A DNA stretch of 64,000 nucleotides from Spirochaetales bacterium (GTDB taxonomy: Bacteria > Spirochaetota > Spirochaetia > Treponematales > UBA12059), in the NCBI GenBank assembly GCA_016926955.1, contig JAFGNN010000007.1, forward strand, positions 1-64,000. The letters are read 5' to 3'. The notes beneath the pieces were generated by a model. The model saw nothing but the letters and a program-made list of their open reading frames with translations, was not told the origin of the DNA and did not search any database. Shown here piece by piece: positions 51,274-59,799 of the stretch; position 1 is the stretch's first letter, and every line of letters starts with the position of its first letter. A program made the position numbers and the translations under genes.

Positions 51274-52761
51274 ATGAAAAAGTACGTCGCCGTAATGGCC
51301 GCCGTCCTCGCCATCCTGGCCATCGGCTGCGCCAGCTCCGGCCCCGCCGCCAAGGCTCTCGCCGCCGACACCGCCATCACCATCGTCCACACCAACGACA
51401 TGCACGGCCGCGGCCTCGAGACCGCTTCCGAGGTCGGCTACCCGAAGATCGCCGGTTACGTCGAAGCGCTCAAGGCCGAAGGCAAGAACGTCCTCGTCCT
51501 CGACGCGGGCGACACCATCCACGGTCTGCCCTGGGTCAACCTCGAGCGCGGCACCCCGGTCGTCAAGCTCATGAACGCCGTGGGCTACGACGCCATGGTT
51601 CCCGGCAACCACGACTTCAACTATGGCCAGGAGCGCCTGGTCGAGCTGTCCAAGGAAGCCGAGTTCCCGGTCCTCGCCGCCAACATCTACAAGGACGGCG
51701 AGCGGGTCTTCCAGCCCTACGTCATCAAGGAAGTCGGCGGCGTCCGCGTCGCCATCGTCGGCGTCTCGACCCAGGAGACCCTCTACAAGTCCGACCCCAC
51801 CGGCCTCAAGGGCCTGGTGTTCGAGCACCCGGTCGGCGAGCTCGCCCGCCTCGTCCGGACCGAACTGGCCGGCATGTACGACGTGCTCGTCGTCCTCTCG
51901 CACATCGGCCTCGACGGCTCCAGCGACCCGGTCAGCTCCGACCTGCTCCTCTCCGTCCCCGAGATCGACCTGGTCATCGACGGCCACAGCCACACCAGCC
52001 TCGAATCGGCCCGCAAGACCGAGCCGCGCATCGTCTCCACCGGCGCCAACGGCGTCGGTTTCGGCGTGGTCGAGCTGACCATCGGCAAGGACCGCAAGGT
52101 CGCCGCCATGAGCGCCAAGACCATGACCGTGAAGTCCGAGCCGGCCCTCGTCAGCTCCGCAGCCGTCAAGGCCATGACCGACGAGATCCAGAAGGCCCAG
52201 GCCCCGCTTTTCGCCGAGGTCATCGGCAAGTCCGCCGTCCTGCTCGAAGGCACCCGCGACATCGTGCGCCGCTCCGAGACCAACCTCGGCCGCCTGATCG
52301 CCTTCGGCATGAAGGACGCCGCCGGCTCCGACATCGCCATGATGAACGGCGGCGGCATCCGCGTCTCGATCCCCGCCGGCGACATCACCAAGGGGATCAT
52401 GTACACCGTGCTGCCCTTCGGCAACTACGTCTGGTCCACCACGCTCAAGGGCTCCGAGCTCGACGCCATCATCGAGCACGGCGTGGGCAAGCTCCCCGAC
52501 GCCGACGGCCGCTACCCGCACTTCGCGGGCCTCACCTTCACCCTCGACGCGACCAAGCCCGCCGGCGAGCGCGTGTCGAACATCCGGGTAAACGGCGTCG
52601 CGGTCGACCCGGCCAAGACCTACAGCTTCGCCACCCTGAACTTCCTCTTCGCGGGCGGAGACGGCTACACCATGCTGACCGGCCGCAGCTACAAGGAGTT
52701 CATCATGGACGCCGACGCGTTCATCAAGAGGCTCCAGAAGATCGGCACGGTCGTCGACTGA
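51274..52761 (+). CDS. 5'-nucleotidase/metallophosphatase lipoprotein, UshA-like (495 aa)
   Basis: A signal peptide with lipobox IGCA anchors it in the envelope. The calcineurin-like domain has all metal motifs: HTNDMHG, DAGDTIHG, GNHDFNYG, SHIGLDG and DGHSHT. The C-terminal 5'-nucleotidase domain has NGGGIR, the substrate-binding PFGNYVWSTTLKG, and FLFAGGDGY. It probably releases nucleosides and phosphate from extracellular nucleotides. The start MKKYVAV has AAGGAGG; the track ORF is 43 residues too long and would run through the promoter. A terminator follows. Confidence 0.92.
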   Translation: MKKYVAVMAAVLAILAIGCASSGPAAKALAADTAITIVHTNDMHGRGLETASEVGYPKIAGYVEALKAEGKNVLVLDAGDTIHGLPWVNLERGTPVVKLMNAVGYDAMVPGNHDFNYGQERLVELSKEAEFPVLAANIYKDGERVFQPYVIKEVGGVRVAIVGVSTQETLYKSDPTGLKGLVFEHPVGELARLVRTELAGMYDVLVVLSHIGLDGSSDPVSSDLLLSVPEIDLVIDGHSHTSLESARKTEPRIVSTGANGVGFGVVELTIGKDRKVAAMSAKTMTVKSEPALVSSAAVKAMTDEIQKAQAPLFAEVIGKSAVLLEGTRDIVRRSETNLGRLIAFGMKDAAGSDIAMMNGGGIRVSIPAGDITKGIMYTVLPFGNYVWSTTLKGSELDAIIEHGVGKLPDADGRYPHFAGLTFTLDATKPAGERVSNIRVNGVAVDPAKTYSFATLNFLFAGGDGYTMLTGRSYKEFIMDADAFIKRLQKIGTVVD

Positions 52762-52807
52762 CCGTACCGAACGCGCCCGGCTTCGGGCGCGCTCGATCCT
52801 TTCGAAA

Positions 52808-52835
52808 GGCCGCCCTTCGGGGCGGTCTTTCTTTT
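52808..52835 (+). terminator. Intrinsic terminator of the 5'-nucleotidase gene
   Basis: GGCCGCCC, loop TTCG, GGGCGGTC, then TTTCTTTT. A second GC hairpin (CGCGCCCGGCTTCGGGCGCG) precedes it at about 52774. Confidence 0.85.
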
Positions 52836-52907
52836 ATTCCCGGAGCTTTCCCACGGCCGCCTCGAATCGATATATTGGACACCAATCCTGCTTCGGAGGA
52901 GCGTACC

Positions 52908-53843
52908 GTGCTCAAAGTGGAACAGGTCGTGAAGACCTACGAGACGGTGCGGGCGGTGGACGGGCTGTCGTTCGAGGCGCGTCCCGGCGAGATTTTCGGG
53001 CTCATCGGGCCCAACGGCGCCGGAAAGTCGACCACCATCCGCATGATCATGAACATCATCGCCCCGGACTCCGGGTCGATACGGTTCGACGGCAAGCGCC
53101 TGTCGGAGTCCGACAAGTCCCGCATCGGCTACTTGCCGGAAGAGCGGGGGCTCTACAAGAAGTCCAGGGTCGGGGAATCGCTCGAATACCTGGCTGCCCT
53201 GAAGGGCATGAGGCTTCCGGACGCCCGCGCCTCGATCGGCGCATGGCTCGAGCGCTTCGGCATCGCCGACTGGCGCGATCGCAAGGTGTCCGAGCTTTCC
53301 AAGGGCATGGGCCAGAAAGTGCAGTTCATCGGTTCAGTGGCGCACAAGCCTTCGATCGTCCTCTTCGACGAGCCCTTCTCGGGCCTCGACCCGCTTGCCC
53401 AGGACGAGCTCCTCTCGGCCATGGTGGAGCTGAAGAAGGACGGCGTCACCGTCCTCTTCTCGACCCACGTCATGGACCATGCCGAGAAGATCTGCGAACG
53501 AATACTGCTCGTTAATAAGGGGCGCGAGGTGCTTTACGGGCCGCTGGCCGAGGTCAAGGAGCGGCACGGCCGGAACGCGGTGCAGCTGGAGTTCGACGGC
53601 GACGCGACCTTCGTCAAGGACCTGCCTTTCGTCGAGACTGTCGTCGCGTATCCGCGCTGGATCGAGGTCGAGCTGAAGGAAGGCTCCGAACCGGACCAGC
53701 TTTTCCGCGCCGTCGCGGGCAGGCTCCGCGTGCGCCGCTTCGAGGCGGTAGCTCCCTCGCTCCACAAGATCTTCGTCCGCCTGGTCGGACGGAGCCCCGA
53801 TGAAACGAACGGCGCGGGCGCCGGGGAGGCCCTCCGTGCGTAA
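52908..53843 (+). CDS. ABC transporter ATPase, NatA/ABC-2 type (311 aa)
   Basis: The start is GTG at 52908 with GGAGGAG upstream; the track begins at a TTG 33 bases earlier, which has no ribosome site. Motifs are Walker A GPNGAGKST, an unusual signature LSKGMGQ (LSGGQ variant common in NatA-like proteins), Walker B IVLFDEPFSGLD, and the H-loop STHVM. The C-terminal 80 residues are an extra domain. It works with the permease encoded next. The pair probably exports ions or small molecules; the name NatAB is by similarity only. Confidence 0.88.
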   Translation: MLKVEQVVKTYETVRAVDGLSFEARPGEIFGLIGPNGAGKSTTIRMIMNIIAPDSGSIRFDGKRLSESDKSRIGYLPEERGLYKKSRVGESLEYLAALKGMRLPDARASIGAWLERFGIADWRDRKVSELSKGMGQKVQFIGSVAHKPSIVLFDEPFSGLDPLAQDELLSAMVELKKDGVTVLFSTHVMDHAEKICERILLVNKGREVLYGPLAEVKERHGRNAVQLEFDGDATFVKDLPFVETVVAYPRWIEVELKEGSEPDQLFRAVAGRLRVRRFEAVAPSLHKIFVRLVGRSPDETNGAGAGEALRA

Positions 53844-55071
53844 GCTGGCGCTGATCGTCCGTCACGAGTTCCGCATGGCGGCCGCCAACAAGGCCTTCGT
53901 CATCCTCACCATACTCGGCCCCTTCCTTATCCTCGCGGTCACCGTGCTCCCGACCTTCGTGGCCAACAATCCGGCGGCCATGTCCGGCGGCCGCCCCGTG
54001 GCCGTCTCGAGCGCCGTGCCCGGCGCCGCCGAAGCCCTCGCCGCGGCTTACGGAGGCATGGGCGTCGAGGTCAGCGTCACGGACGACCCGCAGGCGGCCA
54101 AGGCGGCGGTCCTGGACGGTTCGGCCGCGGGCTATGTCGTCGTGGAAGCCGGCTGGCCCGATTCGGGGCGAGCCCTGTTCTACTCGAAGACCGGCGTCGA
54201 CGCGACCATGTACGCCTCGACACAGGCCGTCCTCGCCGCCTTCGCCCGCGAGCTCAGGATAGGGGCCTCCGGAATCGATCCGGAGCTTGTTCGCGGCATA
54301 CTCGCCGACGCACCCTTCGAGGTGCTCAAGATCGGTCCCGAGGGAAGCGAGGAGTCCAAGACCCAGGACGACTTCATGGAAGCGCTGTTCGTCTCCCTGA
54401 GCTTCGTCATGGTCCTCTACATGACCGTCCTGCTCTACGGCCAGATGATCGGCGCCTCTGTCGTGCGCGAAAAAACCTCCAAGACGGTCGAGGTGATGCT
54501 CTCGAGCGTCACGAGCCGCGAGCTCATGTTCGGCAAGATACTCGGGCTCGGCCTGGCCGGGTTGCTGCAGTACGGCGTATGGATCTCCGTGGCCCTCGCG
54601 CTGGTCAAGCTGGCGGGGCCGGCGTTCGACCTCGCGGTGCCCGCCTCGATCAGCCCCGAAAACCTCGGGTGGCTGCTCGCGTTCTTCCTGCTGGCGTTCT
54701 TCCTCTATTCGTCGGCCTACGCCGCGCTCGGCGCCGCGAGCGAGGATGAGCACCACCTCGGGCAGCTTGCCTGGCCCTTGCTCCTGTTCCTGATCGTGCC
54801 GCTCGTCATGGTTTCCTCGTTCATCATGTCGCCGGATTCCGGGCTCTCGACCGCTCTGTCGATCTTCCCCATGACCGCACCGCTGGTGATGCTGATCCGC
54901 GTCCTGGTATCGGATCCGCCAGCCTGGCAACTCGCCGCTTCGATCAGCCTGCTCCTCGCGAGCGTCGCCGGCATGGCTTTGCTGGCCTCGAAGATCTTCC
55001 GTACCGGGATCCTGATGACCGGGAAGCGCGCGAAGCTCGGCGAGATCGTGCGCTGGGCGGCGGTGAAGTAA
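53836..55071 (+). CDS. ABC-2 type permease, NatB-like (411 aa)
   Basis: The start is best placed at GTG 53836, which overlaps the ATPase stop (GTGCGTAA) and has GGGGAGG six bases upstream; the track ATG at 53800 lacks this. The first membrane helix (FVILTILGPFLILAVTVLPTF) is followed by a large extracytoplasmic domain of about 150 residues, then five helices with the ABC-2 motif GASVVREKTSKTVEVMLSSVTSRELMFGKILG. This is the NatB/CcmB-like architecture. The two genes form one operon, followed by a hairpin at 55080. Confidence 0.85.
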   Translation: MRKLALIVRHEFRMAAANKAFVILTILGPFLILAVTVLPTFVANNPAAMSGGRPVAVSSAVPGAAEALAAAYGGMGVEVSVTDDPQAAKAAVLDGSAAGYVVVEAGWPDSGRALFYSKTGVDATMYASTQAVLAAFARELRIGASGIDPELVRGILADAPFEVLKIGPEGSEESKTQDDFMEALFVSLSFVMVLYMTVLLYGQMIGASVVREKTSKTVEVMLSSVTSRELMFGKILGLGLAGLLQYGVWISVALALVKLAGPAFDLAVPASISPENLGWLLAFFLLAFFLYSSAYAALGAASEDEHHLGQLAWPLLLFLIVPLVMVSSFIMSPDSGLSTALSIFPMTAPLVMLIRVLVSDPPAWQLAASISLLLASVAGMALLASKIFRTGILMTGKRAKLGEIVRWAAVK

Positions 55072-55079
55072 GAGCCGCG

Positions 55080-55109
55080 CGGCCGGGACCGGATCCCGGC
55101 CGCCTTTCC
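55080..55109. terminator. Hairpin between convergent natB-like and kinase genes
   Basis: CGGCCGGGA and TCCCGGCCG pair perfectly around a five-base loop, followed by CCTTTCCC. It probably terminates transcription from the plus strand; the U-tract is poor. Confidence 0.55.
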
Positions 55110-55132
55110 CTCCGTGCCGTCGCCTGAGGCTC

Positions 55133-57478
55133 TCAGGCGACGGGCGATCCTTCCGAAGCGGCCTCGGCTGCCCGGAGCCTGACCGTGAACACGGTCCTGC
55201 CCGGACGCGATTCGAAAGCGATGGCCCCGCCCGCGCTTTCCACGAAGCGCTTGCAGACGTCCAGCCCGAGCCCGGTGCCTTCGCCGTCGCGCTTGGTCGT
55301 GAAGAAGGGTTCGAAAACCTTCCCCTGGATATCCGGGGGAATGCCGGGGCCGTCGTCGCCGACCGAGACTTCGACCCAGTCGCCTACGCGGCGCGTGGCG
55401 AAGGATATCTTGCCCTGATTGCCGATGGCGTGGATCGCGTTGTTGATCAGGTTGACCCAGACCTGGTCGAGCCGGTCCTTCGAGCCGGAGACGTAATCGC
55501 GGCACGACCAGTCCTTCTCGAAGCGCACCGTCCGCTTGGTCGAGCCGTAGTAGAGCACGAGCAGGTTCTCGATCGAGGCGACCACGTCCACCGGCACCGA
55601 TTCCGCGGGAGATGTGCGGGAATAGGACTGGATGGCCGCGACGACCCGTGAAGCCTTGTGCGCGGCTTCCGAAACGATCCGCGTCGACCGCACCAGCGCC
55701 GCGACTTCGGCCATCGGCCCCAGGAGCTTGGCCAGGGCCGGGTTCGAGGCGAGGACGGAAGCGAAACTTCGCGCGTCGGCCGGATCGAAGAGCTCCGAAA
55801 GCTCGCGGGACAGCTGCCTCGGCTTTTCGACCCCGGCTTCCGCGAGCGTCGCCTCGATGCCGGACAGCTCCTCGCGCGAAGTGGACGCGTCCAGGTTCAT
55901 GGCGCGGCCGACCGACCGTTCGAGCATCAGGTCGACCACCCCGCCGCAATCGGCTCCGCAGGTTTCGTCGGCGCGGGAGAGTTCCCGGATCGACGCCATT
56001 ATCCGCCCGGGGGTGCCGCTGACCGCCGAAATGATGGCCCCGAGAGGGGTGTTCAGCTCGTGGGCGATGCTGGCGCCGAGCCGCCCCATGAGGGCGTGCT
56101 TCTCGGCGACCGCGAGCGATTCCCGCGCCTGCGTCAGCTCCGCCAGCGCGCCTTCGAGCTCGGCGGTGCGCCCCTTCACCTTGAGTTCGAGATTGGCCGC
56201 CAGGTCGGCGAGCCGAGCCTCGATCTGCTTGTAGTGCGTTATGTCGCGGATCGACTCTATCGCGCCGATGATGCGGCCTTCGGCGTCCCGGAAGGGCTTC
56301 GCGATGCCCCACAGATGGTAGCCGCTTCCGGACCGCATGAAGGCGTTATAGTTTTCCGCCACCAGGGCGTCGCCCCTCCGTTCGAGGAAGTCGTACCGCG
56401 ACTCGACCGTCGGGTCCGGCCTGAGCGCCAGGTCGATGAGGAGCGGACGACGCTCGCCGAAGAACGGCAGGGAGTATTCGTAATCTCCCTTGCCGATTGC
56501 GTCAGCCGACGACAGGCCGGAAAGCTCGGCTATGGCACGGTTCCAGGCGATGATGCGCCCTTCTATGTCTATGGCGAAGGTGGGATCCGGCAGGAAGTCG
56601 AGAATGTCCGCGAGCTGTCGTTTGGAGGCCTCGAGCGCCTTCTCCACCTGCCGTCGCTCCTCGAGCTCGCGGTCGGCTCTCGCGCGAGCCACCGCCACCT
56701 TCCTGGCGTCGGCGGCGAAGGTAGCGAGCACCGCCATGCTCGAAAGGACGGCGAACGACGCGCCTCCGAGCGCCACCCGCGAAACCTGGAGATCGCTGAA
56801 GGGGTCGAGGAAACCTCTCATGAGGTTCTTCGAGAACGATTGGACGCTCGAAAAAATGAACACCAGGATCGCCGCCAGATGGAGCCAGTCGTCCCGGCGC
56901 CACGCGCGCGCCAGGGCTATCCTGATCATGATGAAGAGCGCGACCGCGGAAGCGGGCGACGCGGCGAAGTTGATCGCGGAGAGCAAGGGACCCCGCGTGC
57001 CGCGGGCTGCCCAGGTGGCGCCGGGATGCGCGTCGACGGAGGGGGCGCTCTGGGAGATGAGCAGGGAGGGCGCGGCGAGGGTGGCCGCGCAGACGACAAG
57101 GGCGAAGATCGCTCCCAGGATCGCGAGAATCCGGAGGCGCCGATCGACGCCCGCGCCCAGCCGGCCTTCGGCCACGGCGCGCGCGTACGCGAAGAACGCC
57201 GGCACGAACCATGCCCCGCTGGCTACCTGCGCGGCGTGGAGCAAGCGCCCGGTTCGGACGCCGCCTTCGATCATGCCGGATGCGATCACCGCCAACTCGA
57301 GCCCTACGAAGGCGGTGGCAGCCAGATTTACGCGGAGCGAGGCGCGGAACGAAGCCAGGGGATGCTCGCGCAGGGCCACGAGCATGAGCGCCGAACAGAG
57401 GACGACGGCCCCGAGCCCCAGGCTGGGAACGGAAAGTTCGATGAATCGTACGAATGCGCTCGCGGCCACGGTCGGCAT
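55133..57478 (-). CDS. Membrane sensor histidine kinase with PAS domain (781 aa)
   Basis: Seven or eight N-terminal membrane helices (residues about 15-260) form a 7TM-type sensor. A coiled coil, a PAS domain (about 285-405; ILDFLPDPTFAIDIEGRIIAWNRA) and a second coiled coil follow. The kinase core has the H-box SIAHELNTPLGAI (about residue 470), an unusually long segment of about 130 residues between H-box and ATPase, then N-box NLINNAIHAIGNQG, G1 DDGPGIPP, F-box FEPFFTTK and G2 GEGTGLGL. No response regulator is adjacent, so it is an orphan kinase. The signal is unknown. Confidence 0.9.
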   Translation of the reverse strand: MPTVAASAFVRFIELSVPSLGLGAVVLCSALMLVALREHPLASFRASLRVNLAATAFVGLELAVIASGMIEGGVRTGRLLHAAQVASGAWFVPAFFAYARAVAEGRLGAGVDRRLRILAILGAIFALVVCAATLAAPSLLISQSAPSVDAHPGATWAARGTRGPLLSAINFAASPASAVALFIMIRIALARAWRRDDWLHLAAILVFIFSSVQSFSKNLMRGFLDPFSDLQVSRVALGGASFAVLSSMAVLATFAADARKVAVARARADRELEERRQVEKALEASKRQLADILDFLPDPTFAIDIEGRIIAWNRAIAELSGLSSADAIGKGDYEYSLPFFGERRPLLIDLALRPDPTVESRYDFLERRGDALVAENYNAFMRSGSGYHLWGIAKPFRDAEGRIIGAIESIRDITHYKQIEARLADLAANLELKVKGRTAELEGALAELTQARESLAVAEKHALMGRLGASIAHELNTPLGAIISAVSGTPGRIMASIRELSRADETCGADCGGVVDLMLERSVGRAMNLDASTSREELSGIEATLAEAGVEKPRQLSRELSELFDPADARSFASVLASNPALAKLLGPMAEVAALVRSTRIVSEAAHKASRVVAAIQSYSRTSPAESVPVDVVASIENLLVLYYGSTKRTVRFEKDWSCRDYVSGSKDRLDQVWVNLINNAIHAIGNQGKISFATRRVGDWVEVSVGDDGPGIPPDIQGKVFEPFFTTKRDGEGTGLGLDVCKRFVESAGGAIAFESRPGRTVFTVRLRAAEAASEGSPVA

Positions 57479-57527
57479 CGGGCAAGTCTAAGCCCGGAAA
57501 GCAAGGCGGACAAGGACCTCCCGCGAT

Positions 57528-58505
57528 TCAGGGACCGCCGGCCGCCTCGACCCGGTTCCGCCCCCGCTCCTTGGCGCGCGCGAGGGCCGCGTCGGCGGCG
57601 AAGCACAGGACTTCGGCGGTCCGCGCGTCGTCGGGCAGGCTGGAGACCCCGATCGAGCCGGTCAAGCGCAGCCGCACTGGCGCGGCGTTCCGGCCGGTCC
57701 TGAACTCGAGCCAGAGCCCCTCGATCACGGCTCGGGCGCGCTCCGCCACCGCGAGGGCCTCGGACTTTGCGGCGCCGCGCAGCAACAACGCGAACTCATC
57801 GCCGGAAAGGTGGGCCGCCACGTCGTTCTCGCGGACCAGCGATTGCAGGGCCGCGCCCACCGATGCGATCGCGGCGTCGCCGGCGGCGAGGCCCCAGGCG
57901 GCGTTCACCTCGCGGAAGCGATCGATGTCGAGCATGAGGAGTGAGCAGGGCGCGGCCCTGCGGACCGCCTCGTCCAGGTTCTCGTCGAGATAGCGACGGT
58001 TGAAAAGCCCGCTGGCCTCGTCGACGATGGTGCGGCGTCGCGCGGATTCGCCCCACTTCACCAGGTCCGAGAGGATGCCGGTAGCCTCGGCGAGCCGGGT
58101 CCGCATGACCTCGCGCATCGAGGAGAGCAGCTTTGCCCCGATGACCGGATGGTCCCAGACAAGGCGGTAGAAGTCTATCCCCTCAAGCACGAGCAGCTCT
58201 GAATCGGCGCGCGCGTAGCAGGTCGCCGAACGCGGCAAGCCTTCGACGATAGCCATCTCTCCGAAAAAGCGGCCGGGCCCGAATTCGTAGGTGTCGACCT
58301 CGACCCCGTCGGCCTGCGGCGCCCGCATGCCGATCAGGCCCGAACGGACGATGTAGAACTCCGTACCCGTGTCGCCCATGCTGAAAACGAGCGCGCCCTT
58401 CCCCACTCGGCGTTCGCCGAGGAACGCCGAAAGCGCCTCGAGCTCCAGCCGGCTCATGGCGGCGAAGGAGCCCGTCTCCCCGAGGAAATCGGCGACGGGG
58501 TTCAT
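57528..58505 (-). CDS. Cyclic-nucleotide-binding domain plus GGDEF protein, probably active (325 aa)
   Basis: The N-terminal 120 residues are a cNMP-binding domain (RRVGKGALVFSMGDTGTEFYIVRSG, FFGEMAIVEGLPRSATCYA, which is the phosphate-binding cassette). A GGDEF domain follows, with the metal-binding Asp in LLMLDIDRFREVN and active-site SGDEF (about residue 234), close to the GGDEF consensus. It has an I-site-like RxxD (RENDVAAHL). It would link cyclic-nucleotide levels to c-di-GMP synthesis. It overlaps the next gene upstream by four bases (ATGA). Confidence 0.85.
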   Translation of the reverse strand: MNPVADFLGETGSFAAMSRLELEALSAFLGERRVGKGALVFSMGDTGTEFYIVRSGLIGMRAPQADGVEVDTYEFGPGRFFGEMAIVEGLPRSATCYARADSELLVLEGIDFYRLVWDHPVIGAKLLSSMREVMRTRLAEATGILSDLVKWGESARRRTIVDEASGLFNRRYLDENLDEAVRRAAPCSLLMLDIDRFREVNAAWGLAAGDAAIASVGAALQSLVRENDVAAHLSGDEFALLLRGAAKSEALAVAERARAVIEGLWLEFRTGRNAAPVRLRLTGSIGVSSLPDDARTAEVLCFAADAALARAKERGRNRVEAAGGP

Positions 58506-59503
58506 CCGGCTACCTTCGCGGAAGGCCGGACCCTATAGACGCGGCCGCCGCCATCCTGCCAGGCCTTGAGCAGGACCTCGCGCGCGCGGTCGAGCAGGCG
58601 ACGCGGCTCGCTCCCGTCGTCGGGCCAGATCGCGATGGCGAAACACGCGGTCAAGGGAAAGGGACGGCCGTCGTTCACGTCGGAAAGGTCGACTGCGTGA
58701 AGTTCCGCGGCGACGGCGCGGGCGAGCGATATGGCGCGCTCCGCGTCGAGCCCGGGCACGAGGATGGCGGTCTCGTTGGAACGGATTCGGAGAGCCTCCC
58801 CGCCAGGATGCCTCCGCGCCACCTGGAGGAGCCGCGCGGCTATGCGCGACATCGCCACGTCGCCCGCCGCGTGCCCGCGGGCGTCCACCAGTTCCTTGAA
58901 GCGTTCGGGCTTGAGCAGGACGAAGGCGGCGCTGCCCGACAGCGAGGGCGCGAACTCCTCGTCGAACCAGGACCGGTTGCGGAGCCCGGTCGCCGCGTCC
59001 ACGTGGATGCGCCGCCTGAGCTCCCGCACCCAGGGCGAGTTCTCGGCGATCAGCGCCCGGGCGGTCCGGATGCGCCCGGCCACCATGGCCAGCGACCTGA
59101 GCAGGATGCGCGCGGTGGTATCGGGTTTCTCGAGCGACATGGTGTCGAGGGTGACGCCGCCGACCGGGAAGCCCAGGAGCGAAGTCCCGCCGACGGCTGC
59201 CGCCCGCGCGTCGCGACGCGTCCCCGCCGCGAAATCGAAATCGCCCACCACCTCGTCAGGCCCGAAACGGGCCAGTTCGAACTCGGCGCCGTCCAGGAGG
59301 CGCGAGACGCGCACCTCTCCGGAACGGACCATGAAGAACCGGTTCGCCTCGTCGCCCTCGGCGAAGAGCAATTCGCCGTCCGCGACGTCGAGGCGCTCCG
59401 TGCGCGACGCGATGTAGGCGAGGTCGTCGTCGAGCAGGGCGGCGAACAACTCGGCCTGCCTGAGCAATCTGAACGTTTCGGCGTTTCCGGGGTTCGTCGG
59501 CAT
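58502..59503 (-). CDS. Cyclic-nucleotide-binding domain plus degenerate GGDEF protein (333 aa)
   Basis: It has the same architecture as its partner downstream: a cNMP-binding domain (LDVADGELLFAEGDEANRFFMVRSG) followed by a GGDEF-like domain. The catalytic site has decayed: the active motif reads RSNET, the metal Asp is replaced (VLLKPERFK), and the phosphate-binding cassette of the cNMP domain lacks the usual Glu/Arg pair (VVGDFDFAAGTRRDA). It is likely a regulatory or scaffolding partner, not an enzyme. The four-base overlap suggests balanced synthesis of both. Confidence 0.8.
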   Translation of the reverse strand: MPTNPGNAETFRLLRQAELFAALLDDDLAYIASRTERLDVADGELLFAEGDEANRFFMVRSGEVRVSRLLDGAEFELARFGPDEVVGDFDFAAGTRRDARAAAVGGTSLLGFPVGGVTLDTMSLEKPDTTARILLRSLAMVAGRIRTARALIAENSPWVRELRRRIHVDAATGLRNRSWFDEEFAPSLSGSAAFVLLKPERFKELVDARGHAAGDVAMSRIAARLLQVARRHPGGEALRIRSNETAILVPGLDAERAISLARAVAAELHAVDLSDVNDGRPFPLTACFAIAIWPDDGSEPRRLLDRAREVLLKAWQDGGGRVYRVRPSAKVAG

Positions 59504-59571
59504 GGTTTCGCGCGCCAGTATAGGACCGCCCCTCCGCCCCGGTCAAGGATGAGCGTCCGGAACGAAAGCAA

Positions 59572-59786
59572 CCACGGAGGCACGGAGACAGGAGGGGGGA
59601 AACGGAAGATGGAACCAGGACGAAATAATGGATGTCCAATCTTTCGCTCGTTCTCGTTCTTCTCCCTCTTCCCAGCGTCGCTTCGCGCCGCTTTCGTGGC
59701 GGAATTGATTATGATGCGCGCTCCTCGCGCGCTGCCTCATCCCGATCTCCGTGTCTCCGTGTCTCCGTGTCTCCGTGTCTCCGTGG
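59572..59786. repeat. CACGGAG octamer repeat, copy 3 (complete, inverted arms)
   Basis: The left arm CCACGGAGGCACGGAGACA faces an inverted right arm with five octamers (TCTCCGTG units) ending CCGTGG. The 215-base element fills most of the 296-base gap between the cNMP-GGDEF gene and the acyl-CoA synthetase gene. The unit count differs from copies 1 and 2, as in a variable-number tandem repeat. I see no gene in it; the overlapping long ORFs of the track are shadows. Confidence 0.8.
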
Positions 59787-59799
59787 TTTCTTGGTGAAA

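Noticed and set aside
4-59786. CRISPR array built from CACGGAG units
   Set aside because: Units are contiguous octamers without spacers, arranged as inverted arms at three separate loci, and no cas gene is present.
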